From NCBI RefSeq assembly GCF_014360585.1, contig NZ_JACIXG010000042.1, positions 1 through 44,000 on the forward strand: a stretch of DNA of 44,000 nucleotides. The letters are read 5' to 3'. This DNA is from Nocardioides sp. GTDB taxonomy: Bacteria > Actinomycetota > Actinomycetes > Propionibacteriales > Nocardioidaceae. Below are positions 7,855 through 16,222 of the stretch, in pieces. Every line of letters begins with the position of its first letter. Within the stretch, counting starts at the first letter, position 1. Below the pieces are notes generated by a model that made no database searches, was not told the origin of the DNA, and saw nothing but the letters and a program-made list of their open reading frames with translations. Position numbers and translations under genes: made by a program.

Positions 7855-9570
7855 TCAGCTGACGCTGGTGAAGTCACCCCCGCTGGCCCAGTAGGCGACC
7901 TCGTCGCCGCTGTAGGCGGCGGTGACGGCGTACTCGCCCGGGGGCAGCTTGACGAAGGTGACGCCCGCCGTCCCGTTGCCGAGGGACTTGGTGACCGTAC
8001 GTCCACCGTTGGTCGTGATCTTGACCGAGCCGCTGGGTACGTAGCCCGGCGCAGTGACCTTGACGACCACCTCGGCCTCCCGAGAGCCTCCGGTGGCGGT
8101 GACCTCGACGGTCGGCTTCACGCGGACCCGGCCGCTGGGACCGTACGTCTTGGACACGGTCTGGCCGCTGCCGGAGCGGGCGACCACGGTGACGCTGAGC
8201 CGGCGACCGACGTCGGATGCCGTCGGGCGGTACTTCTCGGTCGTCGCCCCCGAGATGGGCGTGCCTTCGCGCGTCCACTGGTAGGAGACGTCCACCGCTT
8301 CGCTGAAGCTGCCCGGAGCGACCTGCATCAGGCCGCCGAGGCGGGTGCCGCCCTTCACGTAGCCGGCCGCGGTCTGGGTCAGCGACCCGCTCGACGGCTC
8401 CGGGTTCGGCTCCGCGGGTTGCTGCGGAGCCTTGCCGCCGCCGACGACCGAGGTGGCGAAGGCGTAGGAGTGCTTCGGCTCGTAGCCGTCCTGGACGCCG
8501 ACGACGACAGCGCCGATCCTCTTCCCCGACGCCGCTGCTGGCACCTTCAGGAAGCGGGACTTGGAGCGCGCGATCAGCTTCTTGTCCGCGTACCACCTGA
8601 CTTCGCCGATCTTCGCCGACGGCTCGTACGCCGCTCCGCCGACGGAGATCGTCGAGCCGACCTTCTGAGCTCCGGAGATCTTCGGCTGCTTCAGCACCCT
8701 GAACGTCCCCTGCTTGATCGGCGGCAGGATCTCGCTCATCGTCTTGGCGTCGCTGTAGTCCCGGCGGGTGCCGGTGAGCACCGCCGCGATCTGCTTGCCG
8801 GCGAGGTGGCCGGGGATGCGGAAGGTCTTGTTGGTCGCACCCGGGATCGGCTTCTTGTCCACGATCCACTGGTAACGGATCTTGTTCGGGTTCGGGCTCC
8901 ACGAGCCGGTGTCGACCGTGACCGCCTTGCCGACCTGCGCCGTTCCCTCGACCGTGGGCGCCTTGGTGACAGAGAGACGCTGGTCGTTGAAGTGGATGAA
9001 CCCGGTCGGGTAGTTCGTGGAGCCCTTGCTGATCCGGCGCCAGCTGATGTCGCTGCCGTAGTTGGACTCCGAGATCGTGATCGAGCTCGAGCCGACCTGC
9101 TCGACCATGGCGACGTGCCCGAAACGGCTCGCGCTCGGGTGCGAGGAGTGCCACCAGGCGACCGAGCCCACGGTCGGGGTCCGGTTGGTCAGCTTGCTCA
9201 TCGCCACGCCCCAGTTGGTCGCGTTGCCCTCGCCCGACCAGGGGCGAGCGTTCGGCAGACCGGTCTGGATCAGCTTGTACGCCACGTAGTTGGTGCAGTT
9301 CCTTCCGGCGTACATCCGCCAGTACATGCTCCCCCAGGCAGTCTCGTATCCGCCGGTGGGATAGCCCTTGCTGCGGCAGTCCGAGAAGCCGGAGCAGAGC
9401 GTGATGGAGCCCGCGTGCGCCGGTGATGCCAACTCAGGGGTTGCTTGTACACCGAGGCCGACGAGCAGCAGAACCGCGCCGGTGACCAAGGTCCGGCGCA
9501 GCGCCCCGCCAGGCTTCCCCACCCGGCGCGACTCATGTGAGTACTGATGTTTCTGTGACTTAAGGGGCAC
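7855..9570 (-). CDS. Secreted CHAP-domain peptidoglycan hydrolase with Ig-like repeats
   Basis: A 571-residue exported protein. A signal peptide (hydrophobic core about residues 27-42, A-H-A end near residue 53) is followed by a CHAP domain at residues 58-190. The CHAP catalytic residues can be placed at Cys92 (R-N-C-T-N-Y-V-A) and His152 (F-G-H-V-A-M-V), with Glu168/Asn170 as the third member. CHAP enzymes cut peptide cross-links or the glycan-peptide bond of peptidoglycan. The remainder holds beta-rich repeats with Y-Q-W and G-A-T motifs at about residues 200-290, 295-375 and 395-480, plus a final Ig-like module, probably for wall binding. The GTG start is supported by TAGGGT six bases upstream. 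It is divergent from pepN. Confidence 0.88.
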   Translation of the reverse strand: MPLKSQKHQYSHESRRVGKPGGALRRTLVTGAVLLLVGLGVQATPELASPAHAGSITLCSGFSDCRSKGYPTGGYETAWGSMYWRMYAGRNCTNYVAYKLIQTGLPNARPWSGEGNATNWGVAMSKLTNRTPTVGSVAWWHSSHPSASRFGHVAMVEQVGSSSITISESNYGSDISWRRISKGSTNYPTGFIHFNDQRLSVTKAPTVEGTAQVGKAVTVDTGSWSPNPNKIRYQWIVDKKPIPGATNKTFRIPGHLAGKQIAAVLTGTRRDYSDAKTMSEILPPIKQGTFRVLKQPKISGAQKVGSTISVGGAAYEPSAKIGEVRWYADKKLIARSKSRFLKVPAAASGKRIGAVVVGVQDGYEPKHSYAFATSVVGGGKAPQQPAEPNPEPSSGSLTQTAAGYVKGGTRLGGLMQVAPGSFSEAVDVSYQWTREGTPISGATTEKYRPTASDVGRRLSVTVVARSGSGQTVSKTYGPSGRVRVKPTVEVTATGGSREAEVVVKVTAPGYVPSGSVKITTNGGRTVTKSLGNGTAGVTFVKLPPGEYAVTAAYSGDEVAYWASGGDFTSVS

Positions 9571-9576
9571 ATGAGC

Positions 9577-9582
9577 ACCCTA
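9577..9582 (-). promoter_or_regulatory. Predicted -10 element of the CHAP gene (leaderless)
   Basis: TAGGGT on the minus strand, six bases before the GTG at 9570. A TTGACA lies only eight bases further up, too close for a -35 of this hexamer. The 153-bp gap to pepN is AT-richer than the surroundings and also holds TATAGA (9682-9687), a candidate -10 for pepN. Confidence 0.4.
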
Positions 9583-9723
9583 GGGAAAGTTGTCAACCAT
9601 TGATACCGGTGTGTCGGAATTACAACACTGTATTTTTACTTTTCACGCTCAGCGACACCCAAGAACGGTCAACAAACGCGATATAGATGTCTCGAAATCC
9701 GGGCAGAATGAGAGGATCCCCGC

Positions 9724-12267
9724 ATGCCTGGAACCAATCTCACGCGTGCCGAAGCCACCGCTAGAGCCGCCCTTCTCGACGTCCTCTCGTACGACATCGA
9801 TCTCGACCTCACCACGGGTACCGAGACGTTCGGTTCGACGACGACGATCACCTTCACCTCCACCGAGGCCGGCGCCTCGACGTTCGCCGATCTCGTCGAC
9901 GCGACCGTCCACGAGATCACTCTCAACGGCGTCGCGCTCGACCCCGCGGTGGCGTACCAGGATTCTCGGATTCTTCTCGACGGCCTCGCTGCCGAGAACG
10001 TGCTCGTCGTCAAGGCCGACTGCACCTACTCCCACACCGGCGAGGGCCTGCACCGCTTCGTCGACCCCGCCGACGACCGCGTCTACCTCTACTCCCAGTT
10101 CGAGGTCCCCGACGCCCGCCGCGTCTACACCACCTTCGAGCAGCCCGACCTCAAGTCCGTCTTCACCTTCCACGTGACCGCTCCTGAGGGCTGGAAGGTC
10201 GTCTCCAACGCGCCGACCCCCGAGCCGAAGCCGCTCGGCGACGGTCGCGCGACCTGGGACTTCGAGCCCACCAAGAAGATGTCGACCTACATCACCGCGC
10301 TGATCGCCGGTGAGTACCACGAGGTCCAGGACGTCTACGAGGGCAAGTTCGGCACGATCCCGCTGGGCCACTACTGCCGCCAGTCGCTGGTCCCCCACCT
10401 CGACCGCGACGAGGTCGTGAAGATCACCAAGCAGGGCTTCGAGTTCTTCGAGGACGCCTTCGACTTCCCCTACCCGTTCGGGAAGTACGACCAGCTCTAC
10501 GTGCCTGAGTACAACATGGGCGCGATGGAGAACGCCGGCGCCGTGACGCTGCGCGACGAGTACCTGCCGCGCTCCAAGCAGCCGCGCTCCTTCTACGACT
10601 TCCGCGCCTCGGTGATCCTCCACGAGATGGCGCACATGTGGTTCGGCGACCTGGTCACCATGAGGTGGTGGGACGACCTCTGGCTCAACGAGTCGTTCGC
10701 CGAGTGGGCCTGCTACCACGCCCAGGCCAACGCGACCGAGTTCACCGACGCCTGGACCGGCTTCACCAACGCCCGCAAGCAGACCGGCTACCGCCAGGAC
10801 CAGCTGCCCACCACGCACCCGATCGCCGCGGACAACTACGACCTGCAGGCCGTCGAGGTCAACTTCGACATGATCACCTACGCCAAGGGCGCCTCCGTCC
10901 TGAAGCAACTGGTGGCATGGGTCGGGCTGGAGCCGTTCCTGGACGGCCTGAAGGCCTACTTCAAGGAGTTCGCCTACGGGAACTCCGAGTTCAAGGACCT
11001 GCTGCGCCACCTCGAGGCCTCCTCCGGGCGCGAGCTCCAGGGCTGGGCGCAGGAGTGGCTGCAGACCGCCGGCGTCAACACCCTCGCGCCGTCGTTCGAG
11101 CTGGCCGAGGACGGGACGTACGCCTCGTTCGCGGTCAGGCAGAGCGCTGCCGCCGACTACCCGACGCTGCGTCGTCACCGCATCGGCCTCGGCCTCTACG
11201 ATCTCGTCGAGGGCGCGCTCGTCCGCCGCGACGCGTTCGAGATCGACGTGACCGGCGAGCTGACCGAGGTTCCGCAGCTGTCCGGCGTCAAGCAGCCCGA
11301 CCTGCTGCTGCTGAACGAGGGCGACCTGACGTACGCCAAGATCCGGCTCGACGAGCGTTCGCTGGCCACCGCGCTGTCGTCGCTCTCCGCGCTGGACGAC
11401 TCGCTCTCGCGTGCACTGATCTGGGGCGCCACCTGGGACATGACCCGCGACGCCGAGATGCGGGCGACCGACTTCGTCGAGCTCGTGCTCGCCAACATCG
11501 GCCAGGAGACCGACGCCTGGGGCGTCACCCGGATCCCGGTCTTCGCCGCCCAGGCGGTGGGCTCGTTCTCCGCTCCGGCCAACCGCGACTCCCTCAAGGC
11601 GCGCTGGGAGACGGGGCTCAAGAGCCTGCTCGAGGCTGCTGCCCCGGGCAGCGACCACCAGCTGACCTTCGCCCGGACGTACGCCGCGGCAGGCCGCTCC
11701 GAGTCCGCGATCGCCGATCTCCAGGGGCTGCTCTCCGGCGCCCTTGCCTTCGACGGTCTCGAGGTCGACCAGGACCTGCGCTGGGCGCTCGTCACCGGCC
11801 TGGCCGCCTCGGGCACGTTCGGCGAGGCCGAGATCGACGCCGAGCTCGAGCGCGACAACACCATCTCCGGCAAGGAGAAGGCCGCCGCCGCCCGCGCCGC
11901 GCAGCCGACCACCGAGGCCAAGGAGGCGGCCTGGGAGTCGGTCGTCGTCCGGACCGACGTGGCCAACGAGACCGCGCGCTCGATCGTGCTCTCGTTCCAG
12001 CGCACCGGGCAGGACAAGGTGCTCGCGCCCTTCGTCGACCGCTACTTCGAGGCCGCCGACACGCTCTGGGAGCACCTCGGCACCCACCGCGCCTCGACGG
12101 TGCTGGAGCACATCTTCCCGAAGCCGGCCGCCTCCCCGGAGCTCCTGGAGAAGGCCGACAAGTGGCTGGAGACCTCCCCCGCCGAGCCGGCCGCCAAGCG
12201 GTACGTCCGTGAAGGACGTGACGAGGTCGCCCGCGCCCTCGCCGCTCAGGAGCGGGACGCGCAGTAG
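9724..12267 (+). CDS. pepN: Aminopeptidase N (M1 zinc metallopeptidase)
   Basis: An 847-residue M1-family aminopeptidase that removes N-terminal residues from peptides in the cytosol. The exopeptidase motif G-A-M-E-N-A-G lies near residue 265, and the zinc site H-E-M-A-H at residues 300-304 with the third ligand Glu323 in N-E-S-F-A-E-W. The order is an N-terminal beta domain, the thermolysin-like catalytic domain, and the C-terminal ERAP1-like helical domain. Length is normal for actinobacterial PepN. An AGAGGA ribosome site precedes the ATG. It is divergent from the CHAP gene; a strong hairpin terminator and a repeat lie downstream before helR. No signal peptide is visible. Confidence 0.96.
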   Translation: MPGTNLTRAEATARAALLDVLSYDIDLDLTTGTETFGSTTTITFTSTEAGASTFADLVDATVHEITLNGVALDPAVAYQDSRILLDGLAAENVLVVKADCTYSHTGEGLHRFVDPADDRVYLYSQFEVPDARRVYTTFEQPDLKSVFTFHVTAPEGWKVVSNAPTPEPKPLGDGRATWDFEPTKKMSTYITALIAGEYHEVQDVYEGKFGTIPLGHYCRQSLVPHLDRDEVVKITKQGFEFFEDAFDFPYPFGKYDQLYVPEYNMGAMENAGAVTLRDEYLPRSKQPRSFYDFRASVILHEMAHMWFGDLVTMRWWDDLWLNESFAEWACYHAQANATEFTDAWTGFTNARKQTGYRQDQLPTTHPIAADNYDLQAVEVNFDMITYAKGASVLKQLVAWVGLEPFLDGLKAYFKEFAYGNSEFKDLLRHLEASSGRELQGWAQEWLQTAGVNTLAPSFELAEDGTYASFAVRQSAAADYPTLRRHRIGLGLYDLVEGALVRRDAFEIDVTGELTEVPQLSGVKQPDLLLLNEGDLTYAKIRLDERSLATALSSLSALDDSLSRALIWGATWDMTRDAEMRATDFVELVLANIGQETDAWGVTRIPVFAAQAVGSFSAPANRDSLKARWETGLKSLLEAAAPGSDHQLTFARTYAAAGRSESAIADLQGLLSGALAFDGLEVDQDLRWALVTGLAASGTFGEAEIDAELERDNTISGKEKAAAARAAQPTTEAKEAAWESVVVRTDVANETARSIVLSFQRTGQDKVLAPFVDRYFEAADTLWEHLGTHRASTVLEHIFPKPAASPELLEKADKWLETSPAEPAAKRYVREGRDEVARALAAQERDAQ

Positions 12268-12278
12268 CACCACCCCGT

Positions 12279-12402
12279 CGGTCGAGCCGGGTTCGTGAGG
12301 TACGAGCGAACCCGTGTCGAGACCAACACAGTCCTGTCGAGCAGCGATGGGACCGTGTTGGTCTCGACACGCTCGGCCGCAGGCGGCCTCACGGCTCGAC
12401 CG
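12279..12402. repeat. Branched palindromic intergenic repeat (two inverted GGTCGAG...GTCGAGACC units)
   Basis: An 11-bp outer stem (12279-12289 with 12392-12402) encloses three hairpins: GGTTCG/CGAACC (12290-12295/12307-12312), a perfect 17-bp stem (12313-12329/12355-12371), and GGCCGC-AG-GCGGCC (12375-12388). It can be read as two inverted copies of a unit starting GGTCGAGCCG and ending CGTGTCGAGACC, with different interiors. It lies directly behind pepN. Confidence 0.75.
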
Positions 12403-12424
12403 GCGGTGGCCGAAAACGAACGAA

Positions 12425-12448
12425 CGGAAGGGAGAACTCTCCCTTCCG
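12425..12448 (+). terminator. Hairpin terminator downstream of pepN
   Basis: A perfect 11-bp inverted repeat (12425-12435/12438-12448) followed by an AT-rich stretch (taataacttta). It separates pepN from the helR regulatory region. Confidence 0.6.
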
Positions 12449-12471
12449 CTAATAACTTTATAGCGCACATA

Positions 12472-12490
12472 GGGGCTTGCCGCAAGACCC
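12472..12490 (+). promoter_or_regulatory. Rifamycin-associated element (RAE) upstream of helR
   Basis: The imperfect palindrome GGGGCTTGCCGCAAGACCC has 8 of 9 arm positions symmetric around a central C. It matches the form I recall for the actinobacterial RAE, a 19-bp element found upstream of rifamycin-resistance genes and of helR genes. It ends 64 bases before the assigned helR start. TTATAG (about 12459-12464), just upstream, is a possible -10. The match is from memory and should be compared with the published consensus. Confidence 0.8.
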
Positions 12491-12554
12491 CCGGATTGGG
12501 GCAGAATCTCCTCCTCGAACAGGTAAAGTGCCTGATCAGACAGGGGATTCAACG

Positions 12555-14801
12555 TTGCAAGCATTCGATCTCGCGGGCCGTCACGACGCCAAGGCGGACC
12601 CGGCACTGATCGCTGAGGACGAGCAGCAGTTCGCTGCCATCGGGCAGAGTCTCGAGGAGCAGATCGCTGAGCTGAACGAGCGGCTCGACGACGTACGCCG
12701 CCGCCCCGGCGGACACGGCCAGGAGGCGATGGACCGCGATCTGGAGGTGCACCGGCTCGGTGGGCAGCTGCGGATGCTGCGCAGGTTCAGTCTGGACCTG
12801 TGTCTGGGGCGGATCGTCACCGACTCCGGCAGCACCATCTACATCGGGCGCCTCGGACTGACCGCCACCGATGGGCGCCGGCTGCTGGTCGACTGGCGCT
12901 CACCGGCGGCCGAGCCGTTCTTCGCGGCCACGCACGCCGACCCGCGCGGGCTGCTGAGCCGGCGTCGCTACCGTTGGACCAACGGGCGGATCACCGACTA
13001 CTGGGACGAGGTCTTCACCGCCGAGGGACTCGAGGGACATGCCGCGCTGGACGACCAGTCGGCCTTCATCGCCACCCTCGGCAGCAGCCGCTCTCCGCAG
13101 ATGCGCGACGTGCTCGGCACGATCCAGTCCGACCAGGACGCCATCATCCGCGCGTCCTCACGAGGCGCGCTGGTCGTCGACGGCGGACCGGGAACGGGCA
13201 AGACCGTGGTGGCGCTGCACCGCACGGCGTACCTCCTCTACTCCGACCCGCGCCTGGGCGAGGGCAAGGGCGGGGTGCTGTTCGTGGGCCCGCACGAGCC
13301 CTATCTCTCCTACGTCGCCGACGTGCTGCCGAGCCTGGGCGAAGAGGGCGTACGCACCACCACGCTGCGCCGGATGGTGCCCGAGGGTGCTTCGCTGGCG
13401 CCGGAGACGGACAAGGAGGTGGCCCGGCTCAAGGCCGACACCCGGATGGTCGCCGCGATCGAGCCGGCGGTGGCACTCTACGAGAAGCCTCCCTCGAAGC
13501 CGACCCTGGTCGAGACTCCTTACGGCGACGCCGTGATCAGCACCGGCGACTGGGCCGAGGCGATCGCCGCGGCCGAGCCGGGTACGCCGCACAACGACGC
13601 CCGCGACCAGGTCTGGGATGCGCTGCTGAAGATCGTGACCGGACGGATCCAGGAGAACACCGGCAGCGACCACGACGCCGATCTCGACGGCTGGGCCAAG
13701 GATGACTGGAACAGCTCGGACCAGGATGAGGACGAGTTCGACGCGTACGGCCTCGTCGACGAGGACGCGACCGACGCCGTCCGGGCCTCCCTGGAGACCA
13801 ACGCCGGGCTGCTCGACGTCTTCGGCCAGGTCTGGCCGCGACTGCGTCCGGCCGACATCGTCGGGGATCTGTGGGAGGTGCCGGCGTTCCTGCGCCTGTG
13901 CGCGCCCTGGCTCACTCCCGAGGAGGTGGCGACGCTGCAGCGTGATCCGGTTGTCCAGGCTGGGCAGGCCTGGACCGACGCGGACCTGCCACTGCTCGAC
14001 GCCGCCCACCGTCGCCTCGGCGACCCCGATGCCTCACGGCGCCGGAGCGCCAGGAAGGCGGCCGCGGCCGCCGACCGGAAGGCGAAGGCCGAGGTCGTCT
14101 CCGACCTGATCAGTCACGACGACTCCGACATGAAGGTCATGTCGATGCTGCGGGGCCAGGACCTACGCACAGCACTCCTCGACGACTCGGTGCGGGAGCC
14201 GGACGAGCTCGACCCGTACGCCGGCCCGTTCGCTCACATCGTCGTCGACGAGGCCCAGGAGCTGACCGACGCCGAGTGGCAGATGCTGATCAACCGTTGC
14301 CCCTCGCGCAGCTTCACGATCGTCGGCGACCGGGCCCAGGCCCGGCACGGGTTCACCGAGTCCTGGCAGGAGCGTCTCGAGCGGGTCGGTCTGGACCGGA
14401 TCGAGATGGCCGGCCTGAGCGTCAACTACCGCACGCCGGAGGAGGTGATGGCCGAGGCCGAGCCGGTCATCCGGGCCGCGCTCCCCGACGCCAACGTGCC
14501 CACGTCGGTCCGCGCCTCCGGCATCCCGGTCGTCCACGGCCCCGTTGCGGACCTCGAGGAGATCTTGGACACCTGGCTCGCCGAGCACGACGAAGGCATC
14601 GCCTGCGTCATCGCTGCCGGTTCATCGGATCTGAACGAAGGCCGGGTACGCCGCCTGTCCCCCGAGCACGCCAAGGGGCTCGAGTTCGACCTGGTCGTCC
14701 TCATCGACCCCGAGACGTACGGGACCGGGATCGAGGGCGCCGTGGACCGCTACGTCGCGATGACGCGGGCGACCCAGCAGTTGGCGATCCTGACGACCTG
14801 A
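12555..14801 (+). CDS. helR: RNA polymerase-recycling motor ATPase HelR
   Basis: A 748-residue UvrD/HelD-like superfamily 1 protein. Actinobacterial HelR binds RNA polymerase, displaces rifamycins and gives rifampicin tolerance. An N-terminal coiled-coil arm covers about residues 15-65. Walker A G-G-P-G-T-G-K-T is at residues 210-217, Walker B V-D-E-A-Q-E near 563, G-D-R-A-Q (motif III) soon after, and the V-A-M-T-R-A motif VI at the C-terminus. The TTG at 12555 is chosen because AGGGGA stands seven bases upstream and the N-terminus (Q-A-F-D-L...A-K-A-D-P-A-L-I) matches relatives. An in-frame GTG at 12528 has only a weak site. Induction by rifamycin through the RAE is expected. It converges on a small membrane protein gene. 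Confidence 0.9.
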   Translation: MQAFDLAGRHDAKADPALIAEDEQQFAAIGQSLEEQIAELNERLDDVRRRPGGHGQEAMDRDLEVHRLGGQLRMLRRFSLDLCLGRIVTDSGSTIYIGRLGLTATDGRRLLVDWRSPAAEPFFAATHADPRGLLSRRRYRWTNGRITDYWDEVFTAEGLEGHAALDDQSAFIATLGSSRSPQMRDVLGTIQSDQDAIIRASSRGALVVDGGPGTGKTVVALHRTAYLLYSDPRLGEGKGGVLFVGPHEPYLSYVADVLPSLGEEGVRTTTLRRMVPEGASLAPETDKEVARLKADTRMVAAIEPAVALYEKPPSKPTLVETPYGDAVISTGDWAEAIAAAEPGTPHNDARDQVWDALLKIVTGRIQENTGSDHDADLDGWAKDDWNSSDQDEDEFDAYGLVDEDATDAVRASLETNAGLLDVFGQVWPRLRPADIVGDLWEVPAFLRLCAPWLTPEEVATLQRDPVVQAGQAWTDADLPLLDAAHRRLGDPDASRRRSARKAAAAADRKAKAEVVSDLISHDDSDMKVMSMLRGQDLRTALLDDSVREPDELDPYAGPFAHIVVDEAQELTDAEWQMLINRCPSRSFTIVGDRAQARHGFTESWQERLERVGLDRIEMAGLSVNYRTPEEVMAEAEPVIRAALPDANVPTSVRASGIPVVHGPVADLEEILDTWLAEHDEGIACVIAAGSSDLNEGRVRRLSPEHAKGLEFDLVVLIDPETYGTGIEGAVDRYVAMTRATQQLAILTT

Positions 14802-14805
14802 CCGG

Positions 14806-15096
14806 TCAGTGCGTCGCGGCGGGGAGGTTGTCGTCGTCGCCCTTGTGGGGCTTGGGCAGCAGCCCCTCGCCGCGGAGGATGCCGGGAAGGAGCACCAGGA
14901 GGGAGATGACCACCGTCAGGATGAGCGGGACGATCAGGATGAGCAGGAGGAAACCGGAGGCGGTCATCTCCTCGGCGACCGGCCACCCGTCGGGGACTGC
15001 GGCGCCAGCGGGACCAGCGGTAGCAACAGAGGCGACGACAGCGGCGGTGGCGGAGGCGCCGAAGTGGCCGGCGCGGCGCAGGATCTGGTTGCTCAC
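14806..15096 (-). CDS. Small membrane protein of unknown function
   Basis: A 96-residue protein not assigned to a family. An N-terminal hydrophobic stretch with A-x-A sites (residues 11-33) could be a signal peptide, and a second strong membrane segment spans about residues 46-70 (F-L-L-L-I-L-I-V-P-L-I-L). A short charged cytosolic tail (K-P-H-K-G-D-D-D) ends the protein. The GTG start is supported by TAGTAT exactly six bases upstream. It ends four bases from helR (convergent) and is divergent from the MscS gene. The coding character (third-position GC, hydrophobic block) looks real, but the role is unknown. Confidence 0.7.
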   Translation of the reverse strand: MSNQILRRAGHFGASATAAVVASVATAGPAGAAVPDGWPVAEEMTASGFLLLILIVPLILTVVISLLVLLPGILRGEGLLPKPHKGDDDNLPAATH

Positions 15097-15102
15097 GCGC
15101 AG

Positions 15103-15108
15103 ATACTA
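15103..15108 (-). promoter_or_regulatory. Predicted -10 element of the small membrane protein gene (leaderless)
   Basis: TAGTAT on the minus strand, six bases before the GTG at 15096. It is a good -10 match and decides the start codon. Confidence 0.45.
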
Positions 15109-15209
15109 ACCGGCGTACGGACCGGTGCTCGTCAACGCCCCTCGTCCGGCAGGGGTCGCGGCCATCTGGGATTGGCCGCGGGCCTTGAACGCGTTGGATA
15201 CTGGAACTC

Positions 15210-16157
15210 ATGTCCATTCCCCCGAACCCCCCACTGGTCTCGGTCTCCTGGTCGACTCTCGGCGAATGGGTGATCGGCATCCCCCTGCGTATCGCCGGCC
15301 TGATCCTGCTGGCGATCGTGCTCCGCTGGGTGCTTCACCGGGTCATCGACAAGGTCGTGGTCCGCGCCGTCGAGACGCCCGGACTTTCCGGCAAGCTCAC
15401 CAAGTCGGCCGAGGCGAGCGATACGCCCGTCGCCTCGTCCCGCCGCAGCCAGCGTGCCCAGGCGATCGGATCGCTGCTCAAGAGCATCATCACCGGCGTC
15501 CTGGTCGCGATCTTCACCACCATGATCATGTCCGAGCTCGGGGTCAACATCGCCCCGATCATCGCCTCGGCCGGAATCGTCGGCCTGGCGCTCGGTTTCG
15601 GCGCCCAGTCGCTGGTGCGGGACTACCTGTCCGGCATCTTCATGATCATCGAGGACCAGTACGGCGTCGGTGACAGCATCGAGGTCAACAACATCATCGG
15701 CACGGTCGAGGCCGTGACGCTGCGGATCACCCGGCTGCGGTCGCTCGACGGCACGGTCTGGTACATCCCCAACGGCGAGATCCTCACGGTCGGCAACCAC
15801 AGCCAGAACTGGGCCCGAGCCGTCATCGACGTCGGGGTCGGCTACAACGAGGACCTCACCAAGGTGCAGCGCGTGCTTCGCGAGGTCTCCCGCGACCTGT
15901 GGGTCGACGAGGAGTTCAAGGGCCAGATCATCGAGGAGCCCGAGGTCACCGGCGTCGAGGCGCTGGCCGCCGACTCGATCACGGTGCGGGTGCTGATCAA
16001 GACGCTGCCCCTCAAGCAGTGGGCGATCGCGCGCGAGATGCGCCAGCGGATCAAGGCCCGCCTCGACTACGAGGGCATCGAGATCCCGTTCCCGCAGCGG
16101 GTCGTCTGGCACCGCGACGAGAAGGCCGCTGACGAGGAGCAGCCGGCCAAGGCCTGA
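15210..16157 (+). CDS. Mechanosensitive ion channel, MscS family
   Basis: A 315-residue small-conductance mechanosensitive channel protein that opens under membrane tension to release solutes during hypo-osmotic shock. Three membrane segments are visible: about residues 14-42, 88-110 and the pore helix 112-140, with the Gly/Ala-rich A-S-A-G-I-V-G-L-A-L-G-F-G-A-Q-S signature followed by the beta domain (G-D-x-I-E-V-N). The C-terminal alpha/beta vestibule runs to about residue 295, then a short charged tail. It is separated from the potassium genes only by osmC, so osmotic release and K+ uptake lie within a few kb. GATACT (about seven bases before the ATG) may be the -10. The gene ends before a perfect hairpin. 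Confidence 0.93.
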   Translation: MSIPPNPPLVSVSWSTLGEWVIGIPLRIAGLILLAIVLRWVLHRVIDKVVVRAVETPGLSGKLTKSAEASDTPVASSRRSQRAQAIGSLLKSIITGVLVAIFTTMIMSELGVNIAPIIASAGIVGLALGFGAQSLVRDYLSGIFMIIEDQYGVGDSIEVNNIIGTVEAVTLRITRLRSLDGTVWYIPNGEILTVGNHSQNWARAVIDVGVGYNEDLTKVQRVLREVSRDLWVDEEFKGQIIEEPEVTGVEALAADSITVRVLIKTLPLKQWAIAREMRQRIKARLDYEGIEIPFPQRVVWHRDEKAADEEQPAKA

Positions 16158-16171
16158 CGTACGCCGCCGTT

Positions 16172-16213
16172 GGTCGAGCTTGTCGAGACCCGATGGTCTC
16201 GACAAGCTCGGCC
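16172..16213. terminator. Bidirectional hairpin terminator built from the GGTCGAG repeat
   Basis: A perfect 16-bp inverted repeat (16175-16190/16195-16210), extendable to 19 bp with one G-T pair, around a CGAT loop, between the convergent MscS and osmC genes. Each arm is a copy of the repeat unit also found at 5967 and within 12279-12402. Confidence 0.75.
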
Positions 16214-16222
16214 TACACGGGA

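Noticed and set aside
9571..9723. A ydaO/c-di-AMP riboswitch before the CHAP cell-wall gene
   Set aside because: Such riboswitches often precede actinobacterial wall hydrolases, but the conserved core is absent and the gene appears leaderless.
9649..12606. A frame of almost 1000 codons antisense to pepN
   Set aside because: Composition is that of an antisense frame in high-GC DNA. The plus strand encodes PepN with all catalytic residues and a ribosome site.
12279..16213. The GGTCGAG repeats as part of a CRISPR array
   Set aside because: The copies are inverted, far apart and unequal, with no regular spacers and no cas genes.
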